This document shows positions 31,705 to 41,252 of a stretch of DNA of 64,000 bases, in pieces. The DNA comes from Halopseudomonas litoralis. GTDB taxonomy: Bacteria > Pseudomonadota > Gammaproteobacteria > Pseudomonadales > Pseudomonadaceae. The translations under genes and the position numbers were made by a program. The notes under the pieces are model-generated. The model was not told the origin of the DNA. It searched no databases and saw nothing but the letters and a program-made list of their open reading frames with translations. The stretch's first letter is position 1. Each line of letters begins with the position of its first letter. The stretch covers positions 2,294,001 through 2,358,000 of the forward strand of contig NZ_LT629748.1 of the NCBI RefSeq assembly GCF_900105005.1, in the 5' to 3' direction.

Positions 31705-33593
31705 CGTTCTGTCTCCACGGTAATCTCTGCCTCAAGACCGGGTTCGGCTTCAGGCTCGGGTTCAGGTTCCAGCAACCAGGCATCGAACAGCGCGCGCGCC
31801 ACTGGCGCCGCCACCCGACCGCCGGACTCACCGTTTTCCACCATGACCGCCACGGCGATCTGCGGATCGTCTACTGGAGCAAAGCCGACAAACAGCGCGT
31901 GGTCGCGGTGCCGCTCTTTCAGCGCCTCCGAGTCATAACGCGCGCCCTGGGCGATCGCAACTACCTGGGCAGTGCCGGTCTTGCCGGCCATACGGTAGGG
32001 AGCGCCGGCCGCCGCCGCGCGGGACGTGCCCCGCTCCCCATGCATGACCTCTTCCATCGCCTTGATGATGAAGTTCCAGTCGCTCGGGTTTTTCAGCACC
32101 ACATCCTCTGGCGTACCCTCTTCATCAGGCGCTTCGCCTGCAGCGTGCAGCAACATGCGCGGACGCTTCCACACGCCGCGGTTGGCAATCAGCGCGGTGG
32201 AGTGCGCCAGTTGCAGCGGCGTAGTCAGCATGTATCCCTGACCGATACCGGTAATCAGAGTTTCTCCGGGATACCAGGGTTGCCGACGCGAGGCGCGCTT
32301 CCACTCACGCGATGGCATCAGCCCCGCGGTCTCCTCGAACATATCCAGCGCGACCCGGTTGCCCAGGCCGAACTTACTCATGAACTCATGCATGCGATCG
32401 ATGCCCAGCTTGTGCGCCAGATCGTAAAAATAGGTGTCATTGGAACGCGCCATGGCCAGATTCATATCCACCCAGCCATCGCCATAACGGTTCCAGTTAC
32501 GGTACTTGTGGGTGTTGTTGGGTAACTGATAGAAGCCGGGGTCATAGACTCGCGCAGCGCGCGTGGTCACACCATATTCCAGGCCCGCTAAAGCGACGAT
32601 CTGTTTGATTGTCGAACCCGGCGGATATAACCCGCGCAGCACGCGGTTGAACAGTGGCTGGTCAAGCGAGTCGCGCAGCGCGCCATAGTCAGCATGGCTG
32701 ATACCCGTGACAAACAGGTTCGGATCAAATCCCGGCTGGCTGACAAAGGCCAGCACCCCGCCCGTCTTCGGCTCTATCGCCACCACCGCTCCGCGCCGGT
32801 TGCCCAGGGCCTGTTCAGCGACGATCTGCAGCTGGTTGTCCAGATGCAGTGTCAGATCCTTGCCGGATACCGGCTCGGTACGATTGAGCACGCGCAGTAC
32901 TCGGCCACGGGCGTTGGTCTCCACTTCTTCATAGCCGACAGTGCCATGCAGCACGTCCTCATAGAAGCGTTCCACCCCGGTCTTGCCGATATAGTGAGTG
33001 CCGGCATAGGCCACCGTATCGATGCGCTCCATCTCGCGCTCATTGATCCGGCCAACATAGCCCACCGAATGCGCGAAGTGCTCGGCCTGCGGATAGTACC
33101 GCACGAAGCTGGCCTGCACGTCGACGCCCGGCAGACGGAACTGGTTCACGGCAATTCTGGCGATCTGCTCTTCAGTCAGACCGAACATCACCGGCACCGC
33201 CTCGAAGGGTCGCCGCGCCTGCAACAGCCGGCGACGCAGCTGCTCGATATCCGCCTCATCCAACTGCAGCAGATCGCGCAGCAAGTTGATGGTCTCATCC
33301 AGATCGGAGGTGCGCTCGCGGGTGATATTCAGGCTGAAACTGGGTCGATTCTCAGCCAGCACCACACCGTTACGATCATAGATCCGGCCACGCCCCGGCG
33401 GGACCGGCTGCACATGCACCCGATTGTTCTCGGAGAGCGTGGAATGGTGTTCGTATTGCACTACTTGCAACCAATACATCCGCCCCAGCAGACCAAACGC
33501 CAGCAAAACGATGAACACCACCGCGAGAATGATTCTGCGCTGAATGATGCCCGCGTCGTTGAGATGGTCCTTGATGCGAATCGGCTTGGCCAT
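31701..33593 (-). CDS. mrdA: penicillin-binding protein 2
   Basis: A 630-residue class B transpeptidase for lateral wall growth. One N-terminal anchor helix, a pedestal domain, and a transpeptidase domain with STIK (Ser327), SND in ARSNDTYFYDL, and KTG (Lys538). The C-terminal tail is acidic (repeated Glu-Pro). It follows rlmH by three bases and overlaps rodA. Confidence 0.97.
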   Translation of the reverse strand: MAKPIRIKDHLNDAGIIQRRIILAVVFIVLLAFGLLGRMYWLQVVQYEHHSTLSENNRVHVQPVPPGRGRIYDRNGVVLAENRPSFSLNITRERTSDLDETINLLRDLLQLDEADIEQLRRRLLQARRPFEAVPVMFGLTEEQIARIAVNQFRLPGVDVQASFVRYYPQAEHFAHSVGYVGRINEREMERIDTVAYAGTHYIGKTGVERFYEDVLHGTVGYEEVETNARGRVLRVLNRTEPVSGKDLTLHLDNQLQIVAEQALGNRRGAVVAIEPKTGGVLAFVSQPGFDPNLFVTGISHADYGALRDSLDQPLFNRVLRGLYPPGSTIKQIVALAGLEYGVTTRAARVYDPGFYQLPNNTHKYRNWNRYGDGWVDMNLAMARSNDTYFYDLAHKLGIDRMHEFMSKFGLGNRVALDMFEETAGLMPSREWKRASRRQPWYPGETLITGIGQGYMLTTPLQLAHSTALIANRGVWKRPRMLLHAAGEAPDEEGTPEDVVLKNPSDWNFIIKAMEEVMHGERGTSRAAAAGAPYRMAGKTGTAQVVAIAQGARYDSEALKERHRDHALFVGFAPVDDPQIAVAVMVENGESGGRVAAPVARALFDAWLLEPEPEPEAEPGLEAEITVETER

Positions 33594-33596
33594 GTA

Positions 33597-34064
33597 TCAC
33601 TTGTGGTAAGGGTGGCGGTTCAGAATGGTCCAGGCGCGATACAGCTGTTCGGCAAGTAGAATACGTACCAGCGGATGGGGCAATGTCAGCGGCGACAGCG
33701 ACCAGCGTTGGTCGCTGCGTGCAGCTACCTCACTGGCGAGGCCTTCAGGGCCGCCGACCATCAGGTTGACCGTGCGTGCATCCAGCCGCCAGTTTTCCAG
33801 CTGCTCGGCCAGCGCCTCGGTCGACCATGGCCGACCTTCGACTTCAAGCGTAACGATTCGTTCACCGGGCTGCGTGGCCGCCAGCATCTGCTCGCCTTCC
33901 CGGCGAATCATTCGGGCAATATCAGCATTCTTGCCACGGGTGGCCAGCGGAATCTCCACCAGCTCCAGCGGCAGATCAGGCGGCATACGCTTGGCATACT
34001 CCTGATAACCCTGTTCCACCCAGCGCGGCATGCGTGACGCCACGCTGATCAGGCGAATTCGCAA
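33597..34064 (-). CDS. rlmH: 23S rRNA pseudouridine-1915 N3-methyltransferase
   Basis: A 155-residue SPOUT methyltransferase modifying pseudouridine 1915 on 70S ribosomes. Family segments are [27 protein letters not shown] (SAM-binding knot) and [19 protein letters not shown]. The start is TTG at 34064, with AGGT just upstream; the sequence aligns from this residue with other RlmH proteins. It lies six bases after rsfS, another ribosome-directed gene. Confidence 0.96.
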   Translation of the reverse strand: MRIRLISVASRMPRWVEQGYQEYAKRMPPDLPLELVEIPLATRGKNADIARMIRREGEQMLAATQPGERIVTLEVEGRPWSTEALAEQLENWRLDARTVNLMVGGPEGLASEVAARSDQRWSLSPLTLPHPLVRILLAEQLYRAWTILNRHPYHK

Positions 34065-34070
34065 GAAGAC

Positions 34071-34430
34071 CTACTCCGCCGTGGGTTGTTGCTGCTGCCG
34101 ACGCGACTCAGCGCTCTGCCAGAGTTTCTCCAGATCATAGAACTGGCGCGTGGCCGGCTGCATGATGTGCACCACGACATCGCCCAGATCCACCAGCACC
34201 CACTCACCGGATTCCTTGCCTTCAACGCCCAGCGGGCGCGCGCCTGCCGCCTTGGCCTTCTCGATGACGTTATCGGCCAGCGCGCTCACCTGACGGTTGG
34301 AGCTACCACTGGCGATCATCATGTAATCGGTCACGCCGGTCAGCTCACGCACGTCGATACGCACTACGTCCTTGGCCTTGAGTTCGTCCAGCGCGTCTTC
34401 TATTGCTTTGACCAGATTTTCAATCTGCAT
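34071..34430 (-). CDS. rsfS: ribosomal silencing factor RsfS
   Basis: A 119-residue protein that binds uL14 and blocks subunit joining when nutrients are scarce. The segment [21 protein letters not shown] and the later [16 protein letters not shown] are diagnostic. ATG at 34430 is preferred; an in-frame TTG four codons earlier directly abuts the AGGAA and is too close to it. The C-terminus is Gln-rich. Confidence 0.94.
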   Translation of the reverse strand: MQIENLVKAIEDALDELKAKDVVRIDVRELTGVTDYMMIASGSSNRQVSALADNVIEKAKAAGARPLGVEGKESGEWVLVDLGDVVVHIMQPATRQFYDLEKLWQSAESRRQQQQPTAE

Positions 34431-34451
34431 AATGGTGTTCAATTCCTAAAA

Positions 34452-35090
34452 TCAGGGCCGGTATAGCCCTTTGGTTTCAATATAGCCAAGCACCGAATCG
34501 GGCAGCAGAAATCGCGGAGAGCGTCCTGCCTGAATCAGTGAACGGATATGCGTGGCCGATATGGCCAGTGGCGTCTGCGCCAGGCACAGAATCTCGCCAT
34601 GGGTGGCCTGCATGGCCGATGCGTCGCCAACACTGCGCGCCGCCAGCAGATCCTTGAGCACTTCGGGCAGCTCCTGATCCTGCTCCGGCCGCTGTAATAC
34701 CACCAGGCTGGCCAGCTGCAGGATCTCCTCCCACCGATGCCAGCCGGGCAAGCCACTGAAAGCATCCCAGCCGACAATCAGAAACAGCGCAGCCTCGGCA
34801 CCCAGCTCGGCACGCAGCGATTCCAGCGTGTCGACCGTATAGGACGGTCGATCGCGCTGCAGCTCGCAGTCGTCCACCAGCAGGCTGGCATCCGACGCGG
34901 TCGCCAGGCAAACCATTTCCAGCCGCTGCTGGGCGCTGGCACCCGGCCGGTCCCGGTGTGGCGGCGTGGCGTTGGGGATCAGCCGCAACTCGTCCAGCGC
35001 CAAGTATTCACGTACCTCAACGGCGCTGCGCAAGTGTCCGAAGTGAATCGGATCGAATGTTCCTCCAAGCAGGCCGACGCGCAGGGTCAC
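34452..35090 (-). CDS. nadD: nicotinate-nucleotide adenylyltransferase
   Basis: A 212-residue enzyme making deamido-NAD from NaMN and ATP. The nucleotidyltransferase motif [12 protein letters not shown] is at the N-terminus and SATHIRSLI near the C-terminus. It uses a GTG start overlapping the proA stop (GTGA, 35087-35090). rsfS follows after 21 bases, the usual order. Confidence 0.96.
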   Translation of the reverse strand: MTLRVGLLGGTFDPIHFGHLRSAVEVREYLALDELRLIPNATPPHRDRPGASAQQRLEMVCLATASDASLLVDDCELQRDRPSYTVDTLESLRAELGAEAALFLIVGWDAFSGLPGWHRWEEILQLASLVVLQRPEQDQELPEVLKDLLAARSVGDASAMQATHGEILCLAQTPLAISATHIRSLIQAGRSPRFLLPDSVLGYIETKGLYRP

Positions 35091-36352
35091 TGGCGAATGT
35101 GCCCATCACCGAAAACAACGTATTTCTCGCTGGTCAGGCCTTCCAGCCCGACCGGGCCACGGGCGTGCAGCTTGTCGGTGGAGATACCGATTTCCGCACC
35201 GAGGCCGTATTCAAACCCATCGGCGAAGCGAGTCGAAGCATTGATCATCACCGAGCTGGAATCCACTTCGGCGAGAAAACGTCTGGCCCGGGTGAAATCC
35301 TCGGTGACAATCGACTCGGTATGCTGCGAGCTGTAGCGATTGATGTGATCCATCGCCTCATCCATGTCCGCCACCACGCGAATCGACAGGATCGGCGCAA
35401 GGTACTCGGTGGACCAGTCTTCCTCGCTCGCCGCCGTCGCCTGCGGCAGGATGGAACAGGTCTGCGGACAACCGCGCAATTCTACCTGCTTGTCGGCATA
35501 GAGTGCTGCCATGCGCGGCAGAAACTCTGCCGCAACGTCGCGATGCACCAGCAATGTTTCCATCGCATTGCACACACCGTAGCGGTGGGTCTTGGCATTC
35601 AGCGCAATGGCCTCGGCCTTGCTCATGTCAGCGCGGTCATCCACGTAGACGTGGCAGATGCCATCCAGATGCTTGATCACCGGCACGCGCGCGTCACGGC
35701 TGATGCGCTCGATCAGCCCCTTGCCGCCCCGCGGCACTATCACATCCACATATTCCGGCATGCTGATCAACGCGCCAACGGCGGCGCGATCGGTAGTCTC
35801 CACTACCTGCACCACTTCTTGCGGCAGACCGGCGGCATCCAGACCCTGGCGGATGCACTGCGCGATGGCTCGATTGGAATGGATCGACTCGGAGCCACCG
35901 CGCAGGATGCAGGCATTGCCAGACTTCAGGCACAGGCTCGCTGCCTCAACGGTCACGTTCGGCCGCGACTCGTAGATGATGCCGATCACACCGAGCGGCA
36001 CACGCATGCGCCCGACCTGAATGCCTGAGGGCAGGAACTTCATATCGCGAATCGCACCGATGGGGTCGGCCAGCGCAGCCACCTGACGCAGGCCTTCGAC
36101 CATGCCCTGAATACCCGCAGGTGTCAGCGCCAGTCGATCCAGCATGGCATCATCCAGCCCGTTATCGCGACCAGCCTGCAGATCCAGCCCATTGGCCTCG
36201 ATCAGATCGGCGGCAGCCGCTTCAATAGCGTCGGCAGTGGCCAGCAGAGCCTTGTTCTTGACCGCCGTGGTGGCCCGCGCAATGACGCGCGAGGCCTGGC
36301 GCGCCTGGCGCCCCAGCTCGGACATGTATTCGGTTACCTGATCAGCGCTCAT
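35087..36352 (-). CDS. proA: gamma-glutamyl phosphate reductase
   Basis: A 421-residue NADPH-dependent enzyme of proline synthesis. The catalytic Cys lies in [12 protein letters not shown]; other signatures are [14 protein letters not shown] and [12 protein letters not shown]. It is the first gene of the eleven-gene minus-strand run that ends at lipB. The 89-base space to divergent mpg must hold both promoters, but none is clear by eye. Confidence 0.97.
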   Translation of the reverse strand: MSADQVTEYMSELGRQARQASRVIARATTAVKNKALLATADAIEAAAADLIEANGLDLQAGRDNGLDDAMLDRLALTPAGIQGMVEGLRQVAALADPIGAIRDMKFLPSGIQVGRMRVPLGVIGIIYESRPNVTVEAASLCLKSGNACILRGGSESIHSNRAIAQCIRQGLDAAGLPQEVVQVVETTDRAAVGALISMPEYVDVIVPRGGKGLIERISRDARVPVIKHLDGICHVYVDDRADMSKAEAIALNAKTHRYGVCNAMETLLVHRDVAAEFLPRMAALYADKQVELRGCPQTCSILPQATAASEEDWSTEYLAPILSIRVVADMDEAMDHINRYSSQHTESIVTEDFTRARRFLAEVDSSSVMINASTRFADGFEYGLGAEIGISTDKLHARGPVGLEGLTSEKYVVFGDGHIRQ

Positions 36353-36441
36353 CTGTTCACCACCCTACAGCCAAAACGAAAGTCAACATTATACCGGCGC
36401 CTCCAGACGCTGGACAGGGCGAAACTGCTATCATCACAGAC

Positions 36442-37143
36442 ATGTCTGCGACCAATTCTTTCAATCGAGCCTCAAGCCCTCTGCCACGGGCCTTTTTCCA
36501 GCGTGACAGCCGCGAGCTGGCGGTGCATCTGTTGGGCAAGGTCATTCGCCATTATCACCAGGGCCACTGGCTGTCGGCTCGCATCATAGAAACCGAAGCC
36601 TACCTGCGTGAGGAAAAGGGCAGTCATGCCTCGCTGGGCCTGACCCCATCACGCCGCGCCCTGTTCATGGACGCAGGGACACTCTACATGTACTACGCCC
36701 GTGGCGGCGACTCGCTGAACATCAGCGCCGCCGGTGAAGGCGACGGTGTACTGATAAAATCCGGCTATCCGGTAGTTGATGATATCAGCGGCCCAGACAG
36801 CCTGGCACTGATGCAGGAGCTTAACCCAGCCGCCAATGGCCAACCGCGCCCGACCGCCAAGCTGTGCAATGGCCAGACTCTGCTGTGCCGCTCGCTGCAT
36901 CTGAAGGTTCCTGTGTGGAATGCGCAGATACCGGACCCCGAATGCCTGGTCATTGACGATGACGGCTATCGGCCCCAGCAGATCATCCAGACCACCCGAC
37001 TGGGCATCCCCCTGGGTCGCGATGAACACCTGCCCTACCGTTTTGTCGACAGCGCCTATGCACCCTACTGCACACGCAACCCGCTGGGCCGAACACGCCA
37101 GGAAGGCCGCGACTATCAACTGCTCGACAACGTACCGAGTTGA
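36442..37143 (+). CDS. mpg: DNA-3-methyladenine glycosylase (AAG/MPG type)
   Basis: A 233-residue base-excision enzyme of the alkyladenine glycosylase family. It carries LLGKVIRH, the catalytic-region ARIIETEAYL, MYYARGGDSLNISA and GRDEHLPYRFVD. Length is typical of bacterial members. The DedA-family gene starts on the next base after its stop. Confidence 0.93.
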   Translation: MSATNSFNRASSPLPRAFFQRDSRELAVHLLGKVIRHYHQGHWLSARIIETEAYLREEKGSHASLGLTPSRRALFMDAGTLYMYYARGGDSLNISAAGEGDGVLIKSGYPVVDDISGPDSLALMQELNPAANGQPRPTAKLCNGQTLLCRSLHLKVPVWNAQIPDPECLVIDDDGYRPQQIIQTTRLGIPLGRDEHLPYRFVDSAYAPYCTRNPLGRTRQEGRDYQLLDNVPS

Positions 37144-38373
37144 ATGGATAGCCTGCTGAGCGGTGAACTGATCGCCTGGCTGGGCACCCATACCCGCTGG
37201 CTGGGGCTGGCGATTTTTCTCATTGCCCTGACCGAATCATTAGCCGTCGCCGGCTTGGTGATACCCGGCGTACTGCTGCTGTTCGCCGCCACCGCGCTGG
37301 CCGGCGGCGGCGATCTCAGCTTGTTCGGCGCATTGGCTTGGGCTTTCTCTGGGGCGGTATGCGGTGATCTACTGAGCTTTTCACTGGGGCGCTGGTTTCA
37401 TCAGGACATCCGCCGCCTGGGGATATTCGCCCGCCATCCACAATGGATTGACCGCGGCGAAGGTTTTTTCCGCCGCTACGGCATCTACAGCATTGTGCTC
37501 GGCCGCTTCATCGGCCCGATCCGCCCGATCATCCCAATGATCGCCGGCATGTTCGACATGCCCATCTGGCGTTTTCTACTGGTCAATATTCTCTCCGCAC
37601 TCGCCTGGGCACCAGTGTATGTGCTGCCGGGCTATGTGGCAGGTAGCGCTGTGCGCTGGCCGGTGCCGGAGTTCTTCTGGCATCAGGCGGCTATCCTGGG
37701 CGGCGGCCTGGCCCTGCTCGGCCTTGTCCTGCTGTTATTACTCCGCGCACAGGAGCGCTGGAGCAGCCTGGCTGCTGCCGGACTCTGCCTGCTGGCCATG
37801 CTCTGCCTACCGCTGGCAACGCCATGGCTCTCGGTAGTTTATGGCAGTCTCGGTGAGTGGCTGGCCAGTGTCGACTATCCTCGCCTGTCAGCACTGCGCT
37901 TGTGGTTACAGCCACTCACCGGCGAAGCTCTGCTATGGCTTCTCTACCTGCCCGCACTGGGCCTGCTGGCCGTATTGCGCCAGGGCTGGCAGTTTTTGTT
38001 TCTACTCATCGGCGCCGCCCTTTGTCTGGCGCTGGGGCTGTTGCCCGGCAGCCACGCCACCCTGCTGGCACTGGAGCTGACCTTGATCCTCAACGTCATC
38101 ATGCTGGTCAATCGTCATCAATCGTTCTGGCTGCGCCTGAGTTGGGGTCTGTATGCCCTACCCGCATGCGCACTGCTGATCACCGCCTGGCTTGTGCTGC
38201 CGCTGCCCCTACCGGTGATACTGGGCAGCGTGTTCCAGTTAGCCTGTGCGGCATTGCTTGCCATCTGGCTGGTGGAGCGCGGCGGGCCACTGCCGGCATT
38301 GCCGCGCCCCTGGTCAGTATTATTGCCCGCCTGGCCGCTCGTGGCAGGGTTGTTATTGCTTCAAGGCCTGTGA
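37144..38373 (+). CDS. DedA-family membrane protein with extended C-terminal half
   Basis: A 409-residue inner-membrane protein. Residues 1-200 are a DedA/SNARE-associated domain: ESLAVAGLVIPGVLLL, the motif GRFIGPIRPIIPMIAGMFDM and an amphipathic re-entrant region. DedA proteins flip or handle lipid carriers and support envelope homeostasis. Typical members have 200-220 residues; here about 190 more follow with roughly seven extra hydrophobic helices, which I cannot assign. It begins directly after the mpg stop, so the two are probably co-transcribed. Confidence 0.85.
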   Translation: MDSLLSGELIAWLGTHTRWLGLAIFLIALTESLAVAGLVIPGVLLLFAATALAGGGDLSLFGALAWAFSGAVCGDLLSFSLGRWFHQDIRRLGIFARHPQWIDRGEGFFRRYGIYSIVLGRFIGPIRPIIPMIAGMFDMPIWRFLLVNILSALAWAPVYVLPGYVAGSAVRWPVPEFFWHQAAILGGGLALLGLVLLLLLRAQERWSSLAAAGLCLLAMLCLPLATPWLSVVYGSLGEWLASVDYPRLSALRLWLQPLTGEALLWLLYLPALGLLAVLRQGWQFLFLLIGAALCLALGLLPGSHATLLALELTLILNVIMLVNRHQSFWLRLSWGLYALPACALLITAWLVLPLPLPVILGSVFQLACAALLAIWLVERGGPLPALPRPWSVLLPAWPLVAGLLLLQGL

Positions 38374-38535
38374 TGCACCGCAGGATGCAGGCCATAGCCC
38401 GGCGCACCGGTCACGGCATTCAGCAAACCAATGAGACGATCGATGCATTGACCCCCGCTCCATGCTCTTGCCACCATGACCACACCCCATCGCTGCCAGC
38501 CAGCGACCAACAACAATATCGCCATGGAGAACGCC

Positions 38536-38991
38536 ATGACCGCTGTAGCCGTATCTGAACTGACTTCCTATATCGGTAAAGACCTGGGCCATTCCGAATG
38601 GCTGCTGATCGACCAGCAGCGCGTCAACCAATTCGCCGAATGTACCGGTGACCACCAGTTCATTCATATCGACGAAGAAAAGGCCAAGGAGACCCCCTTC
38701 GGCGGCACCATCGCCCACGGCTTCCTGTCCCTGTCATTGATTCCCAGCCTCTCCGCCGGTCTCGCCATACGCCCAGAAGGCCTGAAGATGGCCGTCAACT
38801 ACGGTCTGGACAGCGTGCGCTTCATTCAGCCGGTACGCGTCGGCTCACGGGTGCGCATGCAATTGACGGTAATTGACGTAACCGAAAAGAACCCCGGCCA
38901 GTGGCTGGTAAAATCCCGCGCCACGCTGGAGATCGAAGGGGTAGACAAGCCGGCTTATATTGCCGAGACACTGGCGCTGTATTTCGTCTGA
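38536..38991 (+). CDS. MaoC-like (R)-specific enoyl-CoA hydratase
   Basis: A 151-residue hot-dog-fold protein. The hydratase motif is visible: ECTGDHQFIHIDEEKAK with catalytic Asp and His, then PFGGTIAHGFLSLSL. Such enzymes hydrate trans-2-enoyl-CoA to the (R)-3-hydroxyacyl-CoA. The second ATG at 38536 is chosen because GGAG lies six bases upstream of it. It is monocistronic; the flanking 160 and 100 bases hold nothing recognised. Confidence 0.9.
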   Translation: MTAVAVSELTSYIGKDLGHSEWLLIDQQRVNQFAECTGDHQFIHIDEEKAKETPFGGTIAHGFLSLSLIPSLSAGLAIRPEGLKMAVNYGLDSVRFIQPVRVGSRVRMQLTVIDVTEKNPGQWLVKSRATLEIEGVDKPAYIAETLALYFV

Positions 38992-39090
38992 GACCTGCAG
39001 TTCCGCGAACTCAAGACGCCCCTCTTCGCCTACCTGGACGCCCTCTTCCCTCGTGGGAGAGACTCCCGGCACGCTGAGAGGGGGCGAATT

Positions 39091-39837
39091 TCACTCCCCG
39101 AACGCCTCGCCATCCTCGCGCTTGACCACCTTATGCTGATCCTCGCTACTGCCACATTTCCAGTAGCTGGATATATACAGATCCTGCCGCGCCACTTGGC
39201 GCTCCTCCTTGAAATACCGGCGCAGCTCGCGCATTTCGCTGAACTCACAGGCGGCCCAGACACTGGGACGGCCTGACAGCCATTCCAGCTGACGCACACG
39301 ATTGACAAGCACGCGGCTATCTTTGCCAGGGTGAGCGTTGATCACCCAATGCAGGGCGAATGATGGCGGATGTTCGAGAGTCTGGATATCACCTTCCTCG
39401 GCAACCTCAATCACCGCATAGCCTCGTGCATCAGCCGGCAATTGCTCGATGCTGACACTCATCGCCGGTAGCGCAGTCATATCGCCCGCCAGCAGGAACC
39501 AGTCCGCGCTATTATCCACCAGCTTCTTCGGGCCTGGCCCGCCAACGCGGATGTCATCGCCTGGGCGCGCACTCTTCGCCCAATTGGAAGCCGGCCCGCC
39601 ATCGCCATGTATCACGAAATCCACATCAAACTCGCCGGCGCGCTGATAGCGTACGGTGTAGGTGCGCATCAGATCTTTGCCGCCGTCCTCCCCTGGAAAA
39701 ATCAGTTTGATATAGGCGCTTTCCTGATCCGCCGGGAAGGTGGCGATCTCGGCACCGCCCAGGGTGAGCCTGAGCATGTTCGGCGTAATATAGCGCGAAG
39801 CAATGACCTGCAGAGTACGAGGTGCTGGACGAGACAT
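39091..39837 (-). CDS. siderophore-interacting protein (ferric-siderophore reductase)
   Basis: A 248-residue flavin reductase of the SIP/ViuB family (FAD_binding_9 plus SIP domains). The FAD motif MRTYTVRYQR, the pyrophosphate region GGPASNWAKSARPGDDI and the C-terminal CEFSEMRELRRYF and SYWKCG segments are characteristic. It is expected to release iron from siderophores in the cytoplasm. A near-perfect Shine-Dalgarno (AGGAGG) precedes the ATG. It lies 12 bases after the MarR gene and is likely under its control. Confidence 0.9.
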   Translation of the reverse strand: MSRPAPRTLQVIASRYITPNMLRLTLGGAEIATFPADQESAYIKLIFPGEDGGKDLMRTYTVRYQRAGEFDVDFVIHGDGGPASNWAKSARPGDDIRVGGPGPKKLVDNSADWFLLAGDMTALPAMSVSIEQLPADARGYAVIEVAEEGDIQTLEHPPSFALHWVINAHPGKDSRVLVNRVRQLEWLSGRPSVWAACEFSEMRELRRYFKEERQVARQDLYISSYWKCGSSEDQHKVVKREDGEAFGE

Positions 39838-39849
39838 GGTACCTCCTGA

Positions 39850-40275
39850 TTAGTCGTTAAGATTATCGGTTATCTGATTGGCAGTCCTGATGAAAGCCTC
39901 GATCTGCTCCTCGCTAAGGCCGCGGGTCATGCGCTCGGCGGTCGCTGATTCCAACTCCGCCACGTGCAACATCAGCGCCTGGCCCTCGGCGCTGAGCTCA
40001 AGCAACTGGCTGCGACCATCTTCCGGATTGCCGCGCTTGACGATCAACCCCGCGCCAAGCAATTCGTTGAGCACCCGGGTGACCTGCGCTTTGTCCCGCT
40101 GCATCCGCACCGCCAGCAACTGCGCAGTGCACTTGGGTATTAAGGCAACCCCCTTCATCGCGCGCACATGAGTAACAGGTAGGTCGACGCCCGACGCCTG
40201 CATAGCCCGCCGCATGTGCGACCTGTAAGCGTGGGTTAATTGCTGAAGCGGATCAGCGAGGAAACGGTGTTTCAT
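39850..40275 (-). CDS. MarR-family transcriptional regulator
   Basis: A 141-residue winged-helix repressor. The recognition helix region CTAQLLAVRMQRDKAQVTRVL is followed by the wing LIVKRGNPEDGRSQLLELSAEG. First gene of an operon with the siderophore-interacting protein. Two palindromes in its promoter (40290-40330) suggest autoregulation. The inducing signal is unknown; iron or siderophore status is a guess from context. Confidence 0.9.
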   Translation of the reverse strand: MKHRFLADPLQQLTHAYRSHMRRAMQASGVDLPVTHVRAMKGVALIPKCTAQLLAVRMQRDKAQVTRVLNELLGAGLIVKRGNPEDGRSQLLELSAEGQALMLHVAELESATAERMTRGLSEEQIEAFIRTANQITDNLND

Positions 40276-40289
40276 AGCGCACCTATTTG

Positions 40290-40330
40290 GTTGACAGGGT
40301 CAACTTATAGGAAAAGATTGACTATATCAA
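40290..40330 (-). promoter_or_regulatory. dual palindromic operator and promoter of the marR-SIP operon
   Basis: Two inverted repeats share a GTTGA half-site: GTTGAC-AGG-GTCAAC (40290-40304) and TTGA-CTATA-TCAA (40318-40330), centres about 27 bases apart. On the minus strand TTGATA and TATAAG (15-base spacing) form a plausible promoter. The distal palindrome covers the -35 and the proximal one abuts the -10, which is what an autorepressed MarR operon needs. Confidence 0.6.
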
Positions 40331-40485
40331 CTAAATCCTCGACACATTGGCAAGCCAAGTTGTCACATCGTCCAGCGTCTGGGCATCCAGAATGCTATCT
40401 GCCACGGCTCCAGCTCGGCAGAGGTTGCCTGCTGCGGGCTGTGAGTAGAGCGGGCCAAAACGGCGGGGCAGCTGACGATGCAAGA

Positions 40486-40619
40486 CGTAAATGTACCTGA
40501 ACTAATCCCGGCTCTACGCTTGCATGTTGGGCTTAAACTTCGAGCAACCCCGACTCCACAAACAATAATCCCCGGAGAGCCGGGGATTGTTTTTAAAGTC
40601 AGGCCGTAAATGTACCTGA
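40486..40619 (+). repeat. direct repeat pair of a 15-mer
   Basis: CGTAAATGTACCTGA occurs at 40486-40500 and again at 40605-40619, the second followed by CCT. Identical 15-mers 119 bases apart in non-coding DNA suggest ends or scars of an element; no transposase is present. Confidence 0.6.
40567..40594 (+). terminator. intrinsic terminator hairpin
   Basis: AATCCCCGG-AGAG-CCGGGGATT followed by GTTTTT: a nine-base-pair GC-rich stem with tetraloop and T-tract on the plus strand. No plus-strand gene precedes it closely, so it may be part of a repeated element. Confidence 0.6.
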
Positions 40620-40632
40620 CCTCTTTATGCTA

Positions 40633-40652
40633 ATCCCCGGCGAACCGGGGAT
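40633..40652. terminator. second hairpin downstream of pilA
   Basis: ATCCCCGG-CGAA-CCGGGGAT has the same stem as the neighbouring terminator. It lies about 75 bases beyond the pilin stop and could end that transcript, though the T-run on that strand is weak. Confidence 0.45.
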
Positions 40653-40726
40653 GTCGTATAACAGAGGAGCCGAACAAATCAGCAAGTCAGAAAAGAATAT
40701 TCATCTCCAATTAGCTCACACTTAAC

Positions 40727-41203
40727 TTAACCGCGACAAGAGCCAGGAAGAAACTTCTGGGGAATTGTGGTACCGTCAGTCGCACTACCACAGCGCCATG
40801 CTTGAATAGTGCCTCCGGCAGTTGGTGCCGCGGTCATACCCGTATCAGAAAAAGGCTTGAGGGTCAGAACGTTAGTATCAATATCTGAGTTAATCCCCTG
40901 AGCAGTAACAGTGATCATTCCATCATCATCGGTTACTACAGATGTAACATAGTTAGAAATCTCAGTCGCTGTCGTGTCGCTCTCACAGCCCCAGTCTCCC
41001 GCGCCCGGCAAGGTACTAGCGCTCTGAACTACTTCAGTAATAGTAGTGCGGCACGCTGACGCCGCTAAAACCACTTCTGACATCTTTGCCCGCGCCGTAT
41101 AATCCTGATAAGCCGGCAACGCAATCGCAGCCAAAATCCCGATAATCGCTACAACAATCATCAGTTCAATAAGTGTAAAACCTTTCTGCATTTGAGCTTT
41201 CAT
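40727..41203 (-). CDS. pilA: type IV pilin
   Basis: A 158-residue prepilin. A short leader (MKAQMQKG) precedes the processing site [19 protein letters not shown] with Phe+1 and Glu+5, then the amphipathic [16 protein letters not shown] helix. The globular part is Thr/Ser/Asp-rich, with a C-terminal Cys pair (WRCGS ... LPGSC) forming the usual D-loop and a second pair upstream (SACRT, GDWGCE). GGAG is seven bases before the ATG. pilB, pilC, pilD and the tRNA that normally flank major pilin genes are absent. The coding sequence looks AT-richer than its neighbours, as is common for exchanged pilin alleles. Confidence 0.93.
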   Translation of the reverse strand: MKAQMQKGFTLIELMIVVAIIGILAAIALPAYQDYTARAKMSEVVLAASACRTTITEVVQSASTLPGAGDWGCESDTTATEISNYVTSVVTDDDGMITVTAQGINSDIDTNVLTLKPFSDTGMTAAPTAGGTIQAWRCGSATDGTTIPQKFLPGSCRG

Positions 41204-41252
41204 TTCTCAACTCCATTTGTATGTGAGATAGCCTTTGGGCTGATAGGCTCAA

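Larger units (their letters stand above)
40331..40726. other. non-coding interval with hairpins and a repeated 15-mer
   Basis: No credible gene is seen between the MarR promoter and the pilin stop. The interval holds a terminator-like hairpin, a second hairpin of the same stem sequence, and two copies of CGTAAATGTACCTGA. The combination looks like the remains of a small palindromic or transposon-derived element rather than functional coding DNA. Confidence 0.5.

Noticed and set aside
30556..31938. 460-codon plus-strand frame over rodA/mrdA
   Set aside because: Gln/His-rich translation typical of antisense to membrane-protein genes; no start signal.
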